In this document: positions 9,749 to 20,637 of the stretch, in pieces
How the letters are laid out: the number at the start of each line of letters is the position of its first letter
How positions within the stretch are numbered: position 1 is the stretch's first letter
DNA from: Lantana camara
Taxonomy: Eukaryota > Streptophyta > Magnoliopsida > Lamiales > Verbenaceae
DNA length: 64,000 nucleotides
Assembly: GCA_037501455.1 (NCBI GenBank)
Contig: CM074862.1
Location: 66,247,501-66,311,500 of the forward strand
Direction of reading: 5' to 3'
Made by a program: the position numbers and the translations under genes
The notes under the pieces: model-generated
The model's database searches: none
What the model was told of the DNA's origin: nothing
The model's input: only the letters and a program-made list of their open reading frames with translations

Positions 9749-11215
9749 TGTAATGCCCCAATTTTTTTTTAGTTAGTACAGCATGACATATGTGTTTACC
9801 AAATTGCGCGAAATAATTATTTATATGTATTTTATATATATTTAATTTTATTTTAAATATATTAGATGTTAATTAGTGAAAATTTGTTATTAAAATCATA
9901 ATTAGTGCATGCATGTATTTATAAGTTATATACGTATGTATTTTATATTATTTGTAATGTTATGAATTTTATTGTTACATTGCTTATGAGTGACATTTAC
10001 GTGCTTCGTTTCTATATAAATTGATACCGAAAATTCGTACAAATTTAATATGTTGGACTTATACGTGTCTTGTATATGAATATATGTTCGTTTCACTATT
10101 TCGGGTTCATTTGCATGTGTTTCGGATTTATTTTAATTTTGGAATCCAAGTTGGGGGCTAACAAGCAATTAGCGCACCCTTGGTTCCGTATTTAATATCT
10201 TGAGCTCGGGAACTCGGATTCAAGTTCCATCGACTTCGCTGAACTCGCAACGAAAATTTGAGTTTAGTGAACTTAGCCTTATATTTTTCCAAAGTCATTT
10301 GAACCACCGAAACTCATCCGAAAAACGGAACGAGAACAAAACTGCCACCTTTTACCAAATAGATCATAACTCATTCATTTGTATACCAAATTAACCATGG
10401 TTAGACTCTATAGAACCCTAACTCAACCCTCTAACCTGGCATAAACCCCCCAAACCGAACCAACCCTTCCCACTTGCTGAAAATTTCCAAAACATCATTT
10501 GCTTCCCAGTTTTCTCGAAGCTCAAGCCCTACCAAGAGATTCAAGCTCAAATCTCTTCCCAACCTTCATTAATCCACAAGGTAAGCTTAAATATGTTATG
10601 TACATTCAATATGAGTCATTTTCATCTATTCATCCCTAAATTTAAGCATGGTTTTATGAGGTTTTGGCAGAGATGAATATATATTAGGTTTTATGCAATT
10701 TTGTTGATCTCTTTCGTTTCTTGCTGGTTTTCATTGATTTCAAGCTTGAATTTGATTGTTTTGTTATCCTCTTCTCAGTTATGATCTTTGATTACATGGT
10801 AGTTGGAGTATTTATGAGATATCACTTATGGCTTTTTGAGAAATTTTCATGAAATGGTCACGTATGACTGCCTTACACGTTTGAGCTCTTTTGGGACTGA
10901 TATATACGTTGAATTGGTGTTGTTTTGCTGCGTATTTGATAGCCTAATTGACCTGAATATGTTGAGTTGAGGAAGATCAGATGTTGCCCTGTTTTTCGTG
11001 ACTTTTACCCTGTTTTTTTTTAACTGGTTTTGCTGCTGAAAATTTCTGCGTTCTTTCCTTGCTTGTTGCTATCAGTTTCGTGGTCTTGGGAGAGTTGATA
11101 GGGCTGTTTTGTTGTTGCATTTTATGCCTCTTGTTGCTGCCTTCTTTTACTCAGTTTTAAGCAAGGAAAACAGGCGTTGTTGTGTGAGCTGCTGCTTCGA
11201 TTGTTTCTGTAATAC

Positions 11216-11342
11216 ATCTCCCCGGCTGGGGAGATTTTGCACATGAAAGTACCCGGCCGGGGAGCCTTTATGCAGAAACCCACTGCATGGCAGTCCCCGG
11301 GCGGGGACTTTTGTGCTTGAAAATCTCCCCGGGCTGGGAGAT
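11216..11342. repeat. palindrome array of element B LTR
   Basis: Four palindromes: ATCTCCCCGGCTGGGGAGAT (11216-11235), a CCCGGCCGGGGAG copy near 11251, GTCCCCGGGCGGGGAC near 11293, and ATCTCCCCGGGCTGGGAGAT (11323-11342). Arms are 6-9 bp. They lie downstream of the LTR splice-donor-like site, the relative position at which other TR-GAG LTRs carry unrelated palindromes. Confidence 0.8.
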
Positions 11343-11759
11343 GATCTGTACCGAACTGCTACTACTTCCTTTTTCCTTCTCCTTCTTCATTTTGCTGCTT
11401 CTGTGTTCTTTGTTGCTATTGTGTTGCTGCTACTGCTTCTTTTTCCTTCTTTTTCTTCTTGTTTGCTGCTGTTTTTGCTGTTGAGCTGCTGTTACTTGTT
11501 TTCCTTTTCCTTCCTGCATGAAATGGTTGTTAGTTTTTAGTATTAACACGTGTATATAGGTGTGTGAGTGAGCCTGATGCATGAAATTGTTAAGTGTAAA
11601 ATGCATGCATGTGAACTTGGTAATTAATGCATGAAATTGCATGCTTCTCGTACGTATGCATGCATATATGTATATATACATATACATACTTGAATAATTT
11701 GCATGCATTTTAACAAGTAAATTGCATGCATGTTTGGGGTTGTACGTATGCATGTACCT

Positions 11760-11763
<4 letters not shown>

Positions 11764-11804
<41 letters not shown>
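11764..11804. repeat. (TA)n microsatellite
   Basis: About 20 TA units within the element B 3' LTR. No associated gene. Confidence 0.95.
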
Positions 11805-11810
<6 letters not shown>

Positions 11811-12094
11811 TAGTATTGGATGCATGGGGTATGTATGTATATATAATATAATTATATATTTATATATGTTTATTAAATTTTAAATGTTATTTGATTTAAT
11901 TGAATTATAGAATTTAATTGTTACCTATTTCATGTTTTATTTAATTTTTGATATTAAATTGAATGTATTTAATTGTGTATTTTCTAATTAAAATGTGATT
12001 TAACTTGTGCTTTGATTCTATATGAAATTCTTGAATTGAGTTGATTGGAAATGTGGAATATTGAATTCGAATGAAAGTGAACGAATGATTGAAT

Positions 12095-14973
12095 TATAGC
12101 ACCCGCACGGTGGGTCTCCACATCCCCCGCACCAAAGTCCGATCCACATACGAAATGGAGAGTTCGTACATGAACCAAACAGTGGCGAATGGGAGATTGA
12201 CAAACTCACACCTAGGCTAGGCGGAACTTAGACCCTGAAAGCAAAATTCAAACCACAACAAGAATGCGGAAGCGAAACAAGCCATGCAATAATCAAAACA
12301 TTCATAAATAGTTTACGGGTTCAACTAGCATAAAAACCTAATCCCGAATATCAAACAATAATCATAAATCCAACGGGTTCAACTAATTCAAGCAAACCTG
12401 TCCTAACCTGTCCCGAAGTATACATATCAATTCATAATTAAATTCTGGATATCATAAACAAACATATCTTATACAAAAGCCGAATGAAAGAAATGCGAAT
12501 GCAAGACCACCTACTAGACAAAGACTCAAAAGAAAACTGCAAAGGACTGACACACCCCGCCTAGCACGAACTCCAAGCAGAACCTGCAACTAAAAAGGTA
12601 AAAGGGGAGGGGTCAGTCTTAACTCGACTGAGTGAGGGGTTAACACATTCACCCTATATATATAAGAGCAAAGCAAGTATCAAACTCATAATGTTCATGA
12701 ACGCAGGGATAGTTTTTGCACACTAAATCATTTCCCGTGATATATATACATATAGGGCTTACTTTAGCAAAATCAAACAAACCAAAATAACCTACCGAAC
12801 AAACTTAGCAAAGCTTATTAAATCTTAACATATTTAAACTTAGCTTATCTTATAAAAACTCCCTTTTAGTTTAACTTAGAAGCTATCCGTGTTTCATAAA
12901 CCTTAACAGAACATACATATCATAAAGAACTCGGCGGGTACGAGCTCCGACTCCCCCAAACTCCTCATAACATAACATATCAGAATCAAAACAGAAAACT
13001 TACATACAAATCATATCATATCATCCTCAACTCCGGGTGATGGAAGGGTGCATACGCCCAAACCATCCAAACAAACGAGGGGAGCGCCTTGCGAGTACTC
13101 AAACCCTCAGGATTCCTTCCCTCACCAAACCTCCTAGTGAGTTCAGGGGTGATCCTCTACAGACATATGGACACTATGCACAGGCTTAACCTCGACGGCC
13201 CTATGCCGTCCCGAGGGCTCCTTACCCGTAGCTCCGGGGCCCAACATACACATAACATATCATAACCCGCTACAACAGAGACAGACAGACATAACTTATA
13301 CATATATACATACCACTTCCCGAGTCAATCAAACTCGGTCCTTGCCAATCTTGGCTCATGAGAAGTATACGGTTAGCAGCATAGCTTAACGTGGCAAAAC
13401 ATAGCAAATCAAGCCAAAACAAGCATACATAGGCTTGTGCATTGCTTAACATACTTGCAAATCTTTGACGTATCAAACGAATACATATCCCACACCTATT
13501 TACATACGTATAAAGCTTTATTAAATCACATGCATTAAAACCGAGCACATTTTATTAAGGAATAACTATATCCTAACCTCACCTGACACCGAGGAGGCCG
13601 AAGACACAACAAATGATCCACCCCGGAATCAACACGGCCAACAAGACACCACCCCGGGTGTACCTGAACAAACTGAATACAAAAACAGGACTTAGACTCA
13701 AGAATGAACCAATTAGACGCACGGCTTATGTTTATGATTGTCATGAAGTCATGAGTCACGTATACAAGTATAGAACAATCATGCATTAACAATAATTCCC
13801 ATTTCATGGACATTTTAAAGCATGCGATGCAAATTCCCATTAAAACATGCAATTAAATAGAAGTAATAAAGCTCACAAAGCAAAACAAGGTCACAACGAA
13901 GCATAATAAACGAAAAACAAACACACACACACAACAGAAGCTGGGAACGGCCTCGCCCAAGGCGGGAAGGGTCGTTCCCACACACGCACCCAAGGCACAG
14001 GAGGACGGGAACGGCCGTTCCGATCACCAGCACAAACACGGAACGGTCGTTCCCACACTCGGTACTGACGCCAGCCCGGGAAGGGCCGTTCCCACCACAA
14101 GGCAAAACGGGAACGGCCGTTCCCACCTGGAACAGCTGAAAAACAGCAGCAGTTCGAAAATGGCGTCTGGAGAGGAAGCAACAAGGCAACAGCAGCAAAA
14201 CAACAACTACAACACACGAAAATAACAAAATAAATCATGCTCGACATGTAGGTCACGTATTTCCACATTAGAGCTCGCAAAACGAGCCCGAACACCCTGA
14301 ACTCCCAACCCCAACACTATTCATCATCTTCCCCAATTAGCCATACAACGCATATCCGAGGCACGAAAGAGACATTAAATTAAAGCGCGTGACGAGAGGG
14401 TCACAAATCTTACCTTGAGTCGTTGATCGGACGGTTGGATCTTGCAAACCCGAGCCAAAGGCTTGATGGCCAAAAAGGGGAAAAAATATCTTCTCATTTC
14501 TTCCTTGCCTTGTTGCTGATCGTGGAAGTGGAGAGAAAAGGAAAGGCCGGCCCCTTTTGGGGCTGGTCAAACGGGTCGGTTAAAACGGATAGGGTCAAAA
14601 GGTATCCGGCCCATTCAGATCGGATTTGAAACAGTAAGGCTATCAACTGTCTTTAGAAAATAAATGGTTAATTCATTGAATCTGAATCATCGAAACGAAC
14701 TCAACGATAGGGTCGGAATTCGAATTCATTCGAATTCGAATTCCCGAGCTCAAATAGCCACGAAGGCTCAAACGTCCTAATTATAATTAGGTCCCTAAAT
14801 TGCAAATATTGGACAATTGAGTCCAAGACATTTAATTAAATTCTAAAGCACACATAATTAAAATAAATATCACATTGACACATAAGCATGCTAAATCACA
14901 TAATTCACAGAATTACTGAATTAAACTCTCTCGTGACGCCGTACCTGAAATGCCAAAGAGGCGGGGCGTCACA
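12095..14973 (-). repeat. element A 3' LTR, 2879 bp
   Basis: In its own orientation it starts TGTGACGCCCCGCC (at 14973) and should end GGGTGCTACA; here the last bases read TATA. It has a splice-donor-like CTCAAG|GTAAGA at 14414/14413, an acceptor-like TTCAG|GTACACC at 13664/13663, a palindrome array at 13943-14124 between them, and a CAGTC...GACTG hairpin at 12614-12630. It differs from the right copy by a few percent by eye, with changes dense in the terminal 120 bp (about seven). Confidence 0.85.
13943..14124. repeat. GGGAACGGCCGTTCCC palindrome array (element A 3' LTR)
   Basis: Five full palindromes plus one half copy, at 13943, 13964, 14007, 14039, 14078 and 14109. The best copy (14109-14124) is a perfect 16-bp palindrome; the others vary within GGRAMGGNCGTTCC. 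Spacing is irregular. The array lies inside the predicted LTR leader intron. Confidence 0.9.
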
Positions 14974-15010
14974 ATCTCCCCCCCTTAAGAGAACCTGGCC
15001 CCCAGGTTCT
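14974..15010 (-). promoter_or_regulatory. element A PPT and PPT-proximal hairpin
   Basis: On the minus strand a perfect 9-bp hairpin (AGAACCTGG / CCAGGTTCT, 15010-14990, loop GGG) is followed by CTTAAGGGGGGGAGAT (the PPT) and then the LTR. A second hairpin, GCTCGTA / TACGAGC, lies just upstream at about 15015-15036. Confidence 0.8.
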
Positions 15011-16832
15011 ACCGCTCGTAACAAAACTACGAGCAACTCTCTCGTATTCACCCAAGTTCGGAGCTCGCGACACTCCGACAAAGGTTAGCCCGAGAAAGGT
15101 CTTCCAAGCACGAAGGGGGTTCGATCATCACTTCAAGCTTCACACGAACTGGATCCCTACTAGGAGTAGTTCAGACTCATCGCACGATAGGGGACTCACA
15201 AGTGATTCAACTCCCACCGCTGGAATCAATCCAAACCAACCCATAATTCGGGACCACGAGTGGAGTTGTTAAAGAACTCCCACCACTCGTTCTCCAACCC
15301 AAAAGGGCCTTCAATCTTGTAGTTCGAAATTGACCTTCGAACGTTGCTCACCTTAACTGCAAGCTCTAGGGAACTCGTTGAGAAGACCATTGCAAAGCAC
15401 GACCCTCAACTTACCGCAGGCAACAACACACGAACTCTCAAGTCACCCCAAAGGGTATCCAACAACTCACAACCACAACACACACACCCCAAACAAAGCA
15501 AAACAAAAGATGGATAATGCACGTGATATGTATGTTTAATGTACCGTTCACCGAAGCATTGAAATCTTTTCTTTAGTGATGATTTGATCAACATTGGAGT
15601 CTCTTTATTCGCCATTGTGTCTTGTAATTCTTGGTAAGTCTCATGCTTCATAAATTAATCCGACCTTCCTCTTATGGTCGCTATTAGCTCGAATAATTCT
15701 TCTGACCCAATTCTCCACTCTGCAACGTCCTCGTTTTCCCAAAGTATTTGAATTCTTGGGACTTTGGTTAATCCTTGATAATTTCTCTAATTTAAACTCC
15801 ATCTCTTAAGTGATCTCTTGGTCTTGTTTTCGTTTCTCCAGAAATTCTTGTATAATTTTTAAGCTCGTTAAATCTTCTTCACTTCATGATTCCAATTCTT
15901 CCATTCGAGAGTTTCTTTGTAGTAGTCCCAAGAATATACTCTTGTTTCTTTCTCGGATCAAAATATCCTATTCATAATTTTCCGTCTCTTTCCTTTGAGG
16001 TCTATTAGATGCTGGATTAAAGTTTCCTACCAAAATTCTTCTCTTCAGGCGTGATTAACTAGAAACCAATTGATCACCGTGCTCCCGGGATTTTAATTAC
16101 TCATATTTGTTCCCAAATCCCGAGATAAACTCTTGCTCTAAAATTATAGTTTCCTTCCCATAAAATCTTTTGAATGTGGCATCGATTCCCTTACGATTAA
16201 ATGGAAAGCGGTTACCATTTCCCCAAGGTTGTAGTTGATTGTAATTGTTCCCAAATCCCAAGTTGATCTCTTGTTCTACTCTTGTTATTTTTGTTTAAAT
16301 TTCGCCGGTAGAGACTCTTTGATATCTTTCTCCTAATTATTTCCAAGAGTTAACTTTCTTCATTGTTCTTTAAGTCCGAGTTCCAAAACAAAATATGTCT
16401 TGTGCTTGATGAAATAAGCTACCTCGAATCTTTCAACTTCTCTTCAAGGTATATCCCAATTCCTAAATTCTTTAACCTTGTACCCGGACCTCTCAAACCA
16501 TTCTTCTTCATCATATTCTCCATGTTTCCATGAACTCAACCCGATCTCCAAAAGAAATCCTTAATTTTTGTTCCAAACCCAAACCATCTCTTCCAATTCC
16601 CGATGAACACAACTTGGTAACTTGAATGAAGAAATATCCTAAAATAAAACACTAAATATGCATGTTGAGTCAAAGTACAAATGTGATGCATCACTTAACC
16701 ATCACTTAAACACGTAGCAACAACAATTAGCAACAATTAATAATAAGTACCAATTAATAATTAAGGTAAAGAGGATAATAAATTGCAAAAATTTTAAAGT
16801 GTGATGAATGCACGTGTTATGAATGCAATACC
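15011..16832 (-). other. element A 3' internal non-coding region, 1.8 kb
   Basis: This lies between the gag stop and the PPT. It is purine-rich in the element's orientation, with frequent stops and no domain of protease, RT or integrase. The conserved CGGTGAACGGTAC motif is present in inverted form near 15540. Whether this is degraded pol or original TR-GAG sequence cannot be told by eye. Confidence 0.6.
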
Positions 16833-17230
16833 TCAATTTCCGGATTCCTGTTGGTTTCCAATTTGAAGCCGTTGATCCCGTGTCTTTTGCTTGTTGGCTC
16901 TCGGTATATCACACTCGGAAATCTTGTGCTCCGTTGACCCACAAATGTAGCACCTCTTCAGTCTGTCCCAACATGCTTCGTAGGTATGAGTGGTTCCTCC
17001 ACAATAAGCACACAATTGGGGCATTTTCCCCAACCTTGAAGTATTTCCAATCTTGTGTTTCTTTCCCCGAATTCTTTTAGCCCTACTTCCCTGTTGAGGA
17101 GGTTCTTCTTCCACTTGTAAGTTTGAGCATAAACCCGACTCAACATTAGACCCTGATATCTCTTCTTCATTGCCCTTTGTCATGATCCAAGTTTCGACTC
17201 TTAATGCTTTCTTTGTAGCTTTATCCCACG
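16833..17230 (-). pseudogene. gag: element A gag, 3' part with two zinc knuckles
   Basis: Minus-strand reading runs from the solo LTR D insertion point to a stop at 16833. Two CX2CX4HX4C knuckles are visible (CAYCGGTTHTYEAC and CYICGSTEHKISEC), as in the element C Gag (CFRCGSAKHQIDTC). The upstream residues (DKATKKALRVE) match the element C sequence (AKATTKALKVE) and continue the frame of the part at 19799-20350 across the D insertion and its duplicated CCACG. The ORF ends soon after the second knuckle without entering a protease domain, so the gene was gag-only. Confidence 0.85.
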
Positions 17231-19798
17231 TGTAACGCCCCGGTTTTCGGATGAACAGGTAAGCACGCCACGGGTGCGTTTGAGCGTAGGATTTTATTTT
17301 CGTTCTTTAATTTCATAATATATTCTTACGTGGCATTCATATTTTTATAAAATTCGTGAAACATTGTTTATATAAACTATTTGAATTCATATCATTGGAT
17401 ATATTATTTCATGACACGGAAAAATATTTATTGCATGAAACAAGTGCCGAGAGTGCTTTAATTACCGAATTGTCCCTACTTGATTATTTTTCTAACTTTA
17501 GGGACCTAATTGCATAATCTTTTAGGGATCCAATTGATCATATTTTAAAACCATGACTACTCAATTGCATAACTTCATGAATCGAAGGATTAAATCGTAA
17601 ATATTGGTGTTTCACATTTTTCAAAAATAGGATGTTACGTGATATGCATCTCCAAGCTTCCTACTCTCATTTCACACAAAATCTCCCAACTTGTTTGCTT
17701 CTTTTCACTCTCGGTTCCAAGGAAGAAAAAAAGCGAAGAAGTAATTTTTATCCAATCATCAAGATTTCAAGAAATTTGCCAAGTTTTGGGGAATTCATCA
17801 TCATCATCATCCATCTTCTTCATTTCTTTCCATTTCAAGGTTGGTTTACATGAGTTGATGATGTTGATCATATTAGACATGATTAGGGTTTGAGTTTGAT
17901 ACGCTAGATGGACTATTGGTAGATGGAAGCATGATTATGTGATCTTATATTGAATTATGGCATGATTTATAGCTTCAATCTTTGAATATTGAGCTTGAAT
18001 GATCAAGTATGATCATGAGTGTGAAACCTTGAAATCTTGATGATATTGTGTGTTTTAGGTGTTTAAGTGTTAATTTATCATTCTTTGTATATATATGCAT
18101 CATATTACCAGAAAAACATGGCTTGGCTGATCAAAACTTGTAATTTGTTGTTGTTGTTGATCATTCCCGTGAGCATCCCCTGTTTTCGCTCAGCTTCTGT
18201 AAGTTGCAGAAACTGGGAACGACCGTTCCCAGCCTCAAGGCATTGTGGGAATGGGCGTTCCCACCTTTTCAAATGAACTAGGCGGCCGAGCATGGGAACG
18301 GTCGTTCCCATTTTGGCCTTGGCACCGGAAGGGCCGTTCCCAGCTTCAGCGCGTTTTAAAATGGAAGTCGTTGGCGCGCTTTTGGGGATTACGAGAACGA
18401 CTGTTCCCATTTTTCAAAGGGGTCCGGAACGGCCGTTCCCACCTGGAATGCAGAACAAAATTCTCTGCATAAAATTACGAAAATAGCCCCTCGATCCGAC
18501 GACTTCTTTGACCCCGAATTGCTATTATATGTGCTAATATGTAGTGAAACAACATGTTATCATGCCACATTGCATTTTCCTCGTCATCTCGATACATTTC
18601 CGCCGTTCGTCATATTTGGTCCATTTTAGGTCATGTCTCACGTATACACGTCGTGGTTGCACAGGTCACGTACAACCCTTATGTGCTATTTTTCGGCCAA
18701 AACATATTATCATTATAAACGTTTTCAAAGTTATAAATATTTCAAGCACGCGAGTAATGATTGTCATGATTTTCAAGCAAGTATTGGCGAGTACATGACT
18801 GCACGTGGGCCCGAGGGTAATTCTTGAGCCAACCGGGAAAGCAAGGGCTGACGGGTAACTCCTGAATTATCCTCACATTGTTGGGATCACCCCCGAAGCC
18901 ACTAGGAGATTAGTGGTGGAAGGAGTTCCGTGTCTAGAGGGTCATGTCCTCTACACACACCATGTCGTGGATAGTCGAGCCTTGCAAACTCATATCACCC
19001 GGAGGAAGAAGGAGACTGGGGATTAATCCGGCATGTCGGGTTATCCTCAGGTTATTACATGATTTCAAGTATGAAATTGTCTATGTGAGCACTAAATGGA
19101 ATTGTATGATCATGTATTGAATTGATAAAGCAAGCACGTATTGTCACGTTTGGTGTAAAGGTTGGAGAATCGCCCCTGCTCGCCGGGGTCACGTGTTCAT
19201 GAACTGATCAAGTTAAACTATTAAAATGATTAGTTGTAATCTCGGGCAAAGAACAAGTTTCTTGAACTATATATCTATTTAACTTCCAAAGTCTTCACCC
19301 GAGGCTACAACTTGCATGTGATGTGTGATATATATTTATTGCCCCTCACTCAGTCTTCGGTAGACTGATACTTCACTTTTCAGGTACTTGAGCGCTTGGT
19401 CGTGATAGGCGGGTGTCCGGTCGAGTTTTGCATTCTCACGAGTCTAGTACCGTACCTTCATGTATAGCACTTTTGGTATCTCATGTTATGATCGTGGGTA
19501 GTACATTTTGAGTACTTAAACATGTATATTATTAAGAGATGATAATGTATTGATAGTTAAGTTGGTACCTATTATATATCTATTCGGTAAATATGGTACC
19601 TATATGTATAATTGAGTTATTGCTTCCGCTTTCGTTATCATGTTTGCTTTATTTATGTTGGGGAGTGTCCCGTCTAGCTCGTCATTTTTATTGTCACCCG
19701 TTCGCTATAGTTTTGGTTTATGTATGAACTGTCCATTTCATGCATGGATCGAGGCTATAGTGCGGGGGATGTAGTGCTCTGGGGGTTAGGGTGCTACA
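17231..19798 (+). mobile_element. solo LTR D (TR-GAG superfamily), 2568 bp
   Basis: It begins TGTAACGCCCCGG and ends GGGTGCTACA, flanked by CCACG on both sides (17226-17230 and 19799-19803). It interrupts the gag frame of element A. There is no internal region and no second LTR, so it is the product of LTR-LTR recombination. It carries a donor-like TTCAAG|GTTGGT at 17839/17840, an acceptor-like GCACAG|GTCAC at 18664/18665, a palindrome array between them, and a CAGTC...GACTG hairpin at 19351-19367. Confidence 0.93.
18215..18440. repeat. GGGAACGGCCGTTCCC palindrome array (solo LTR D)
   Basis: Six copies, from 18215-18230 to 18425-18440, for example GGGAACGACCGTTCCC and GGGAACGGTCGTTCCC. Same motif class as elements A, C and G, but with different spacers. 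Confidence 0.9.
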
Positions 19799-20350
19799 CC
19801 ACGTGGTCGTATCCTTTGCAATTAGGGCTTCCTTGAATTCATCCCGAAGACCTTCCATAAAGTGTTTGGCCTTCATTTGTTCATCACTCGTAATATGAGG
19901 TACATATACGCCCAATCTTTCGAATTCTTCTATGTATTCCACAACGGATCTATCTCCTTGTTTCAGATTGAGGAATTCTTCAAGTCTTCGCTCTTGTAGA
20001 ATAGCTGGTGCAAACCTCTTTCGAAATTCTCGAATAAATACTTCCCAAGTCAACTCTTCGTTCGTAGTCTCTAGTTGTTGAGCAACTCTTTTCCACCACT
20101 GTCTTGCTTGTCCTTGCAAAAGAAATGTAGCAAGGAGAGCCATGTCCCGAGAGTTACGTGGCCATATTTCGAAGATACCCTCTATCTCTGAAAGCCACTC
20201 TTCAGCCTTTAGATCACCTCCTTCTCAAAATTGGGGAGGCTTGAATGCTATGAATTCCTGGTACAACACTGCCATCGGATTCATTGCTAATACTTTGATG
20301 GAAGATTATCCTAGGTTGCACAGATTTGGAGGAAAAAGTTATCCGTATTG
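19799..20350 (-). pseudogene. gag: element A gag, 5' part
   Basis: The minus strand encodes a Retrotrans_gag-type core: AEEWLSEIEGIFEIWP, then FLLQGQARQWWKR, FIREFRKRFAPA and VVEYIEEFERL, ending at the CCACG duplication of solo LTR D. Upstream an N-terminal piece (VLYQEFIAFKPPQF) is in another frame; a small insertion near 20226-20230 breaks the frame before GGDLKAEEW. No single intact ORF remains. The gene is thus broken by a frameshift and by the D insertion. In the family, this Gag assembles particles into which the RNA is packaged. Confidence 0.85.
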
Positions 20351-20617
20351 TTGCTGATGCGGTGGAATCCTGAAAATCTCAACAACTACAACAGAGATAT
20401 ATGCATGTTGATTAGTAAGTGCTCATGTCACGTAGTAAATCAAGTAAGAGCATCAAAGAATGTAATGCACCACGTAATATAAAATCAATAAAGTATTGAA
20501 ATTTCAAATACATAGTTTATCAAATCATGATGCAAGTGCACACATAATCAAACTGTCCTATGCTGTTCGACTTAGACAGACACGACCTGACACTGAACCC
20601 CGGTTTTTCAACCTGGG

Positions 20618-20629
20618 GCTCTGATACCA
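20618..20629 (-). promoter_or_regulatory. element A primer-binding site (initiator tRNA-Met)
   Basis: The minus strand reads TGGTATCAGAGC, the exact plant consensus complementary to initiator tRNA-Met, eight bases inside the 5' LTR. Confidence 0.95.
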
Positions 20630-20637
20630 CTTAAGGA

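Larger units (their letters stand above)
9749..12094 (+). repeat. element B 3' LTR, first part
   Basis: Starts TGTAATGCCCC. A strong splice-donor-like site CACAAG|GTAAGC lies at 10580/10581, and four CTCCCCGG-type palindromes at 11216-11342. A (TA)n run at about 11764-11804 makes this part AT-rich. The LTR is interrupted at 12094 by element A and resumes at 23507. Confidence 0.8.

Noticed and set aside
13943..14124. CRISPR-like spaced palindromic repeats
   Set aside because: Spacing is irregular, repeats are degenerate, the setting is LTRs in eukaryotic DNA and there are no cas genes.
13815..14295. Overlapping frames encoding WERPFP- and NGRSR-rich peptides in TR-GAG LTRs (also near 18245, 22358, 26663, 38727, 42744)
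   Set aside because: The repeated peptides are translations of the GGGAACGGCCGTTCCC palindromes; they appear on both strands in LTRs and have no domain.
20618..20629. tRNA gene suggested by tRNA-complementary sequence (also at 40376)
   Set aside because: Only the 12-base primer-binding site is present at the LTR edge; no tRNA body.
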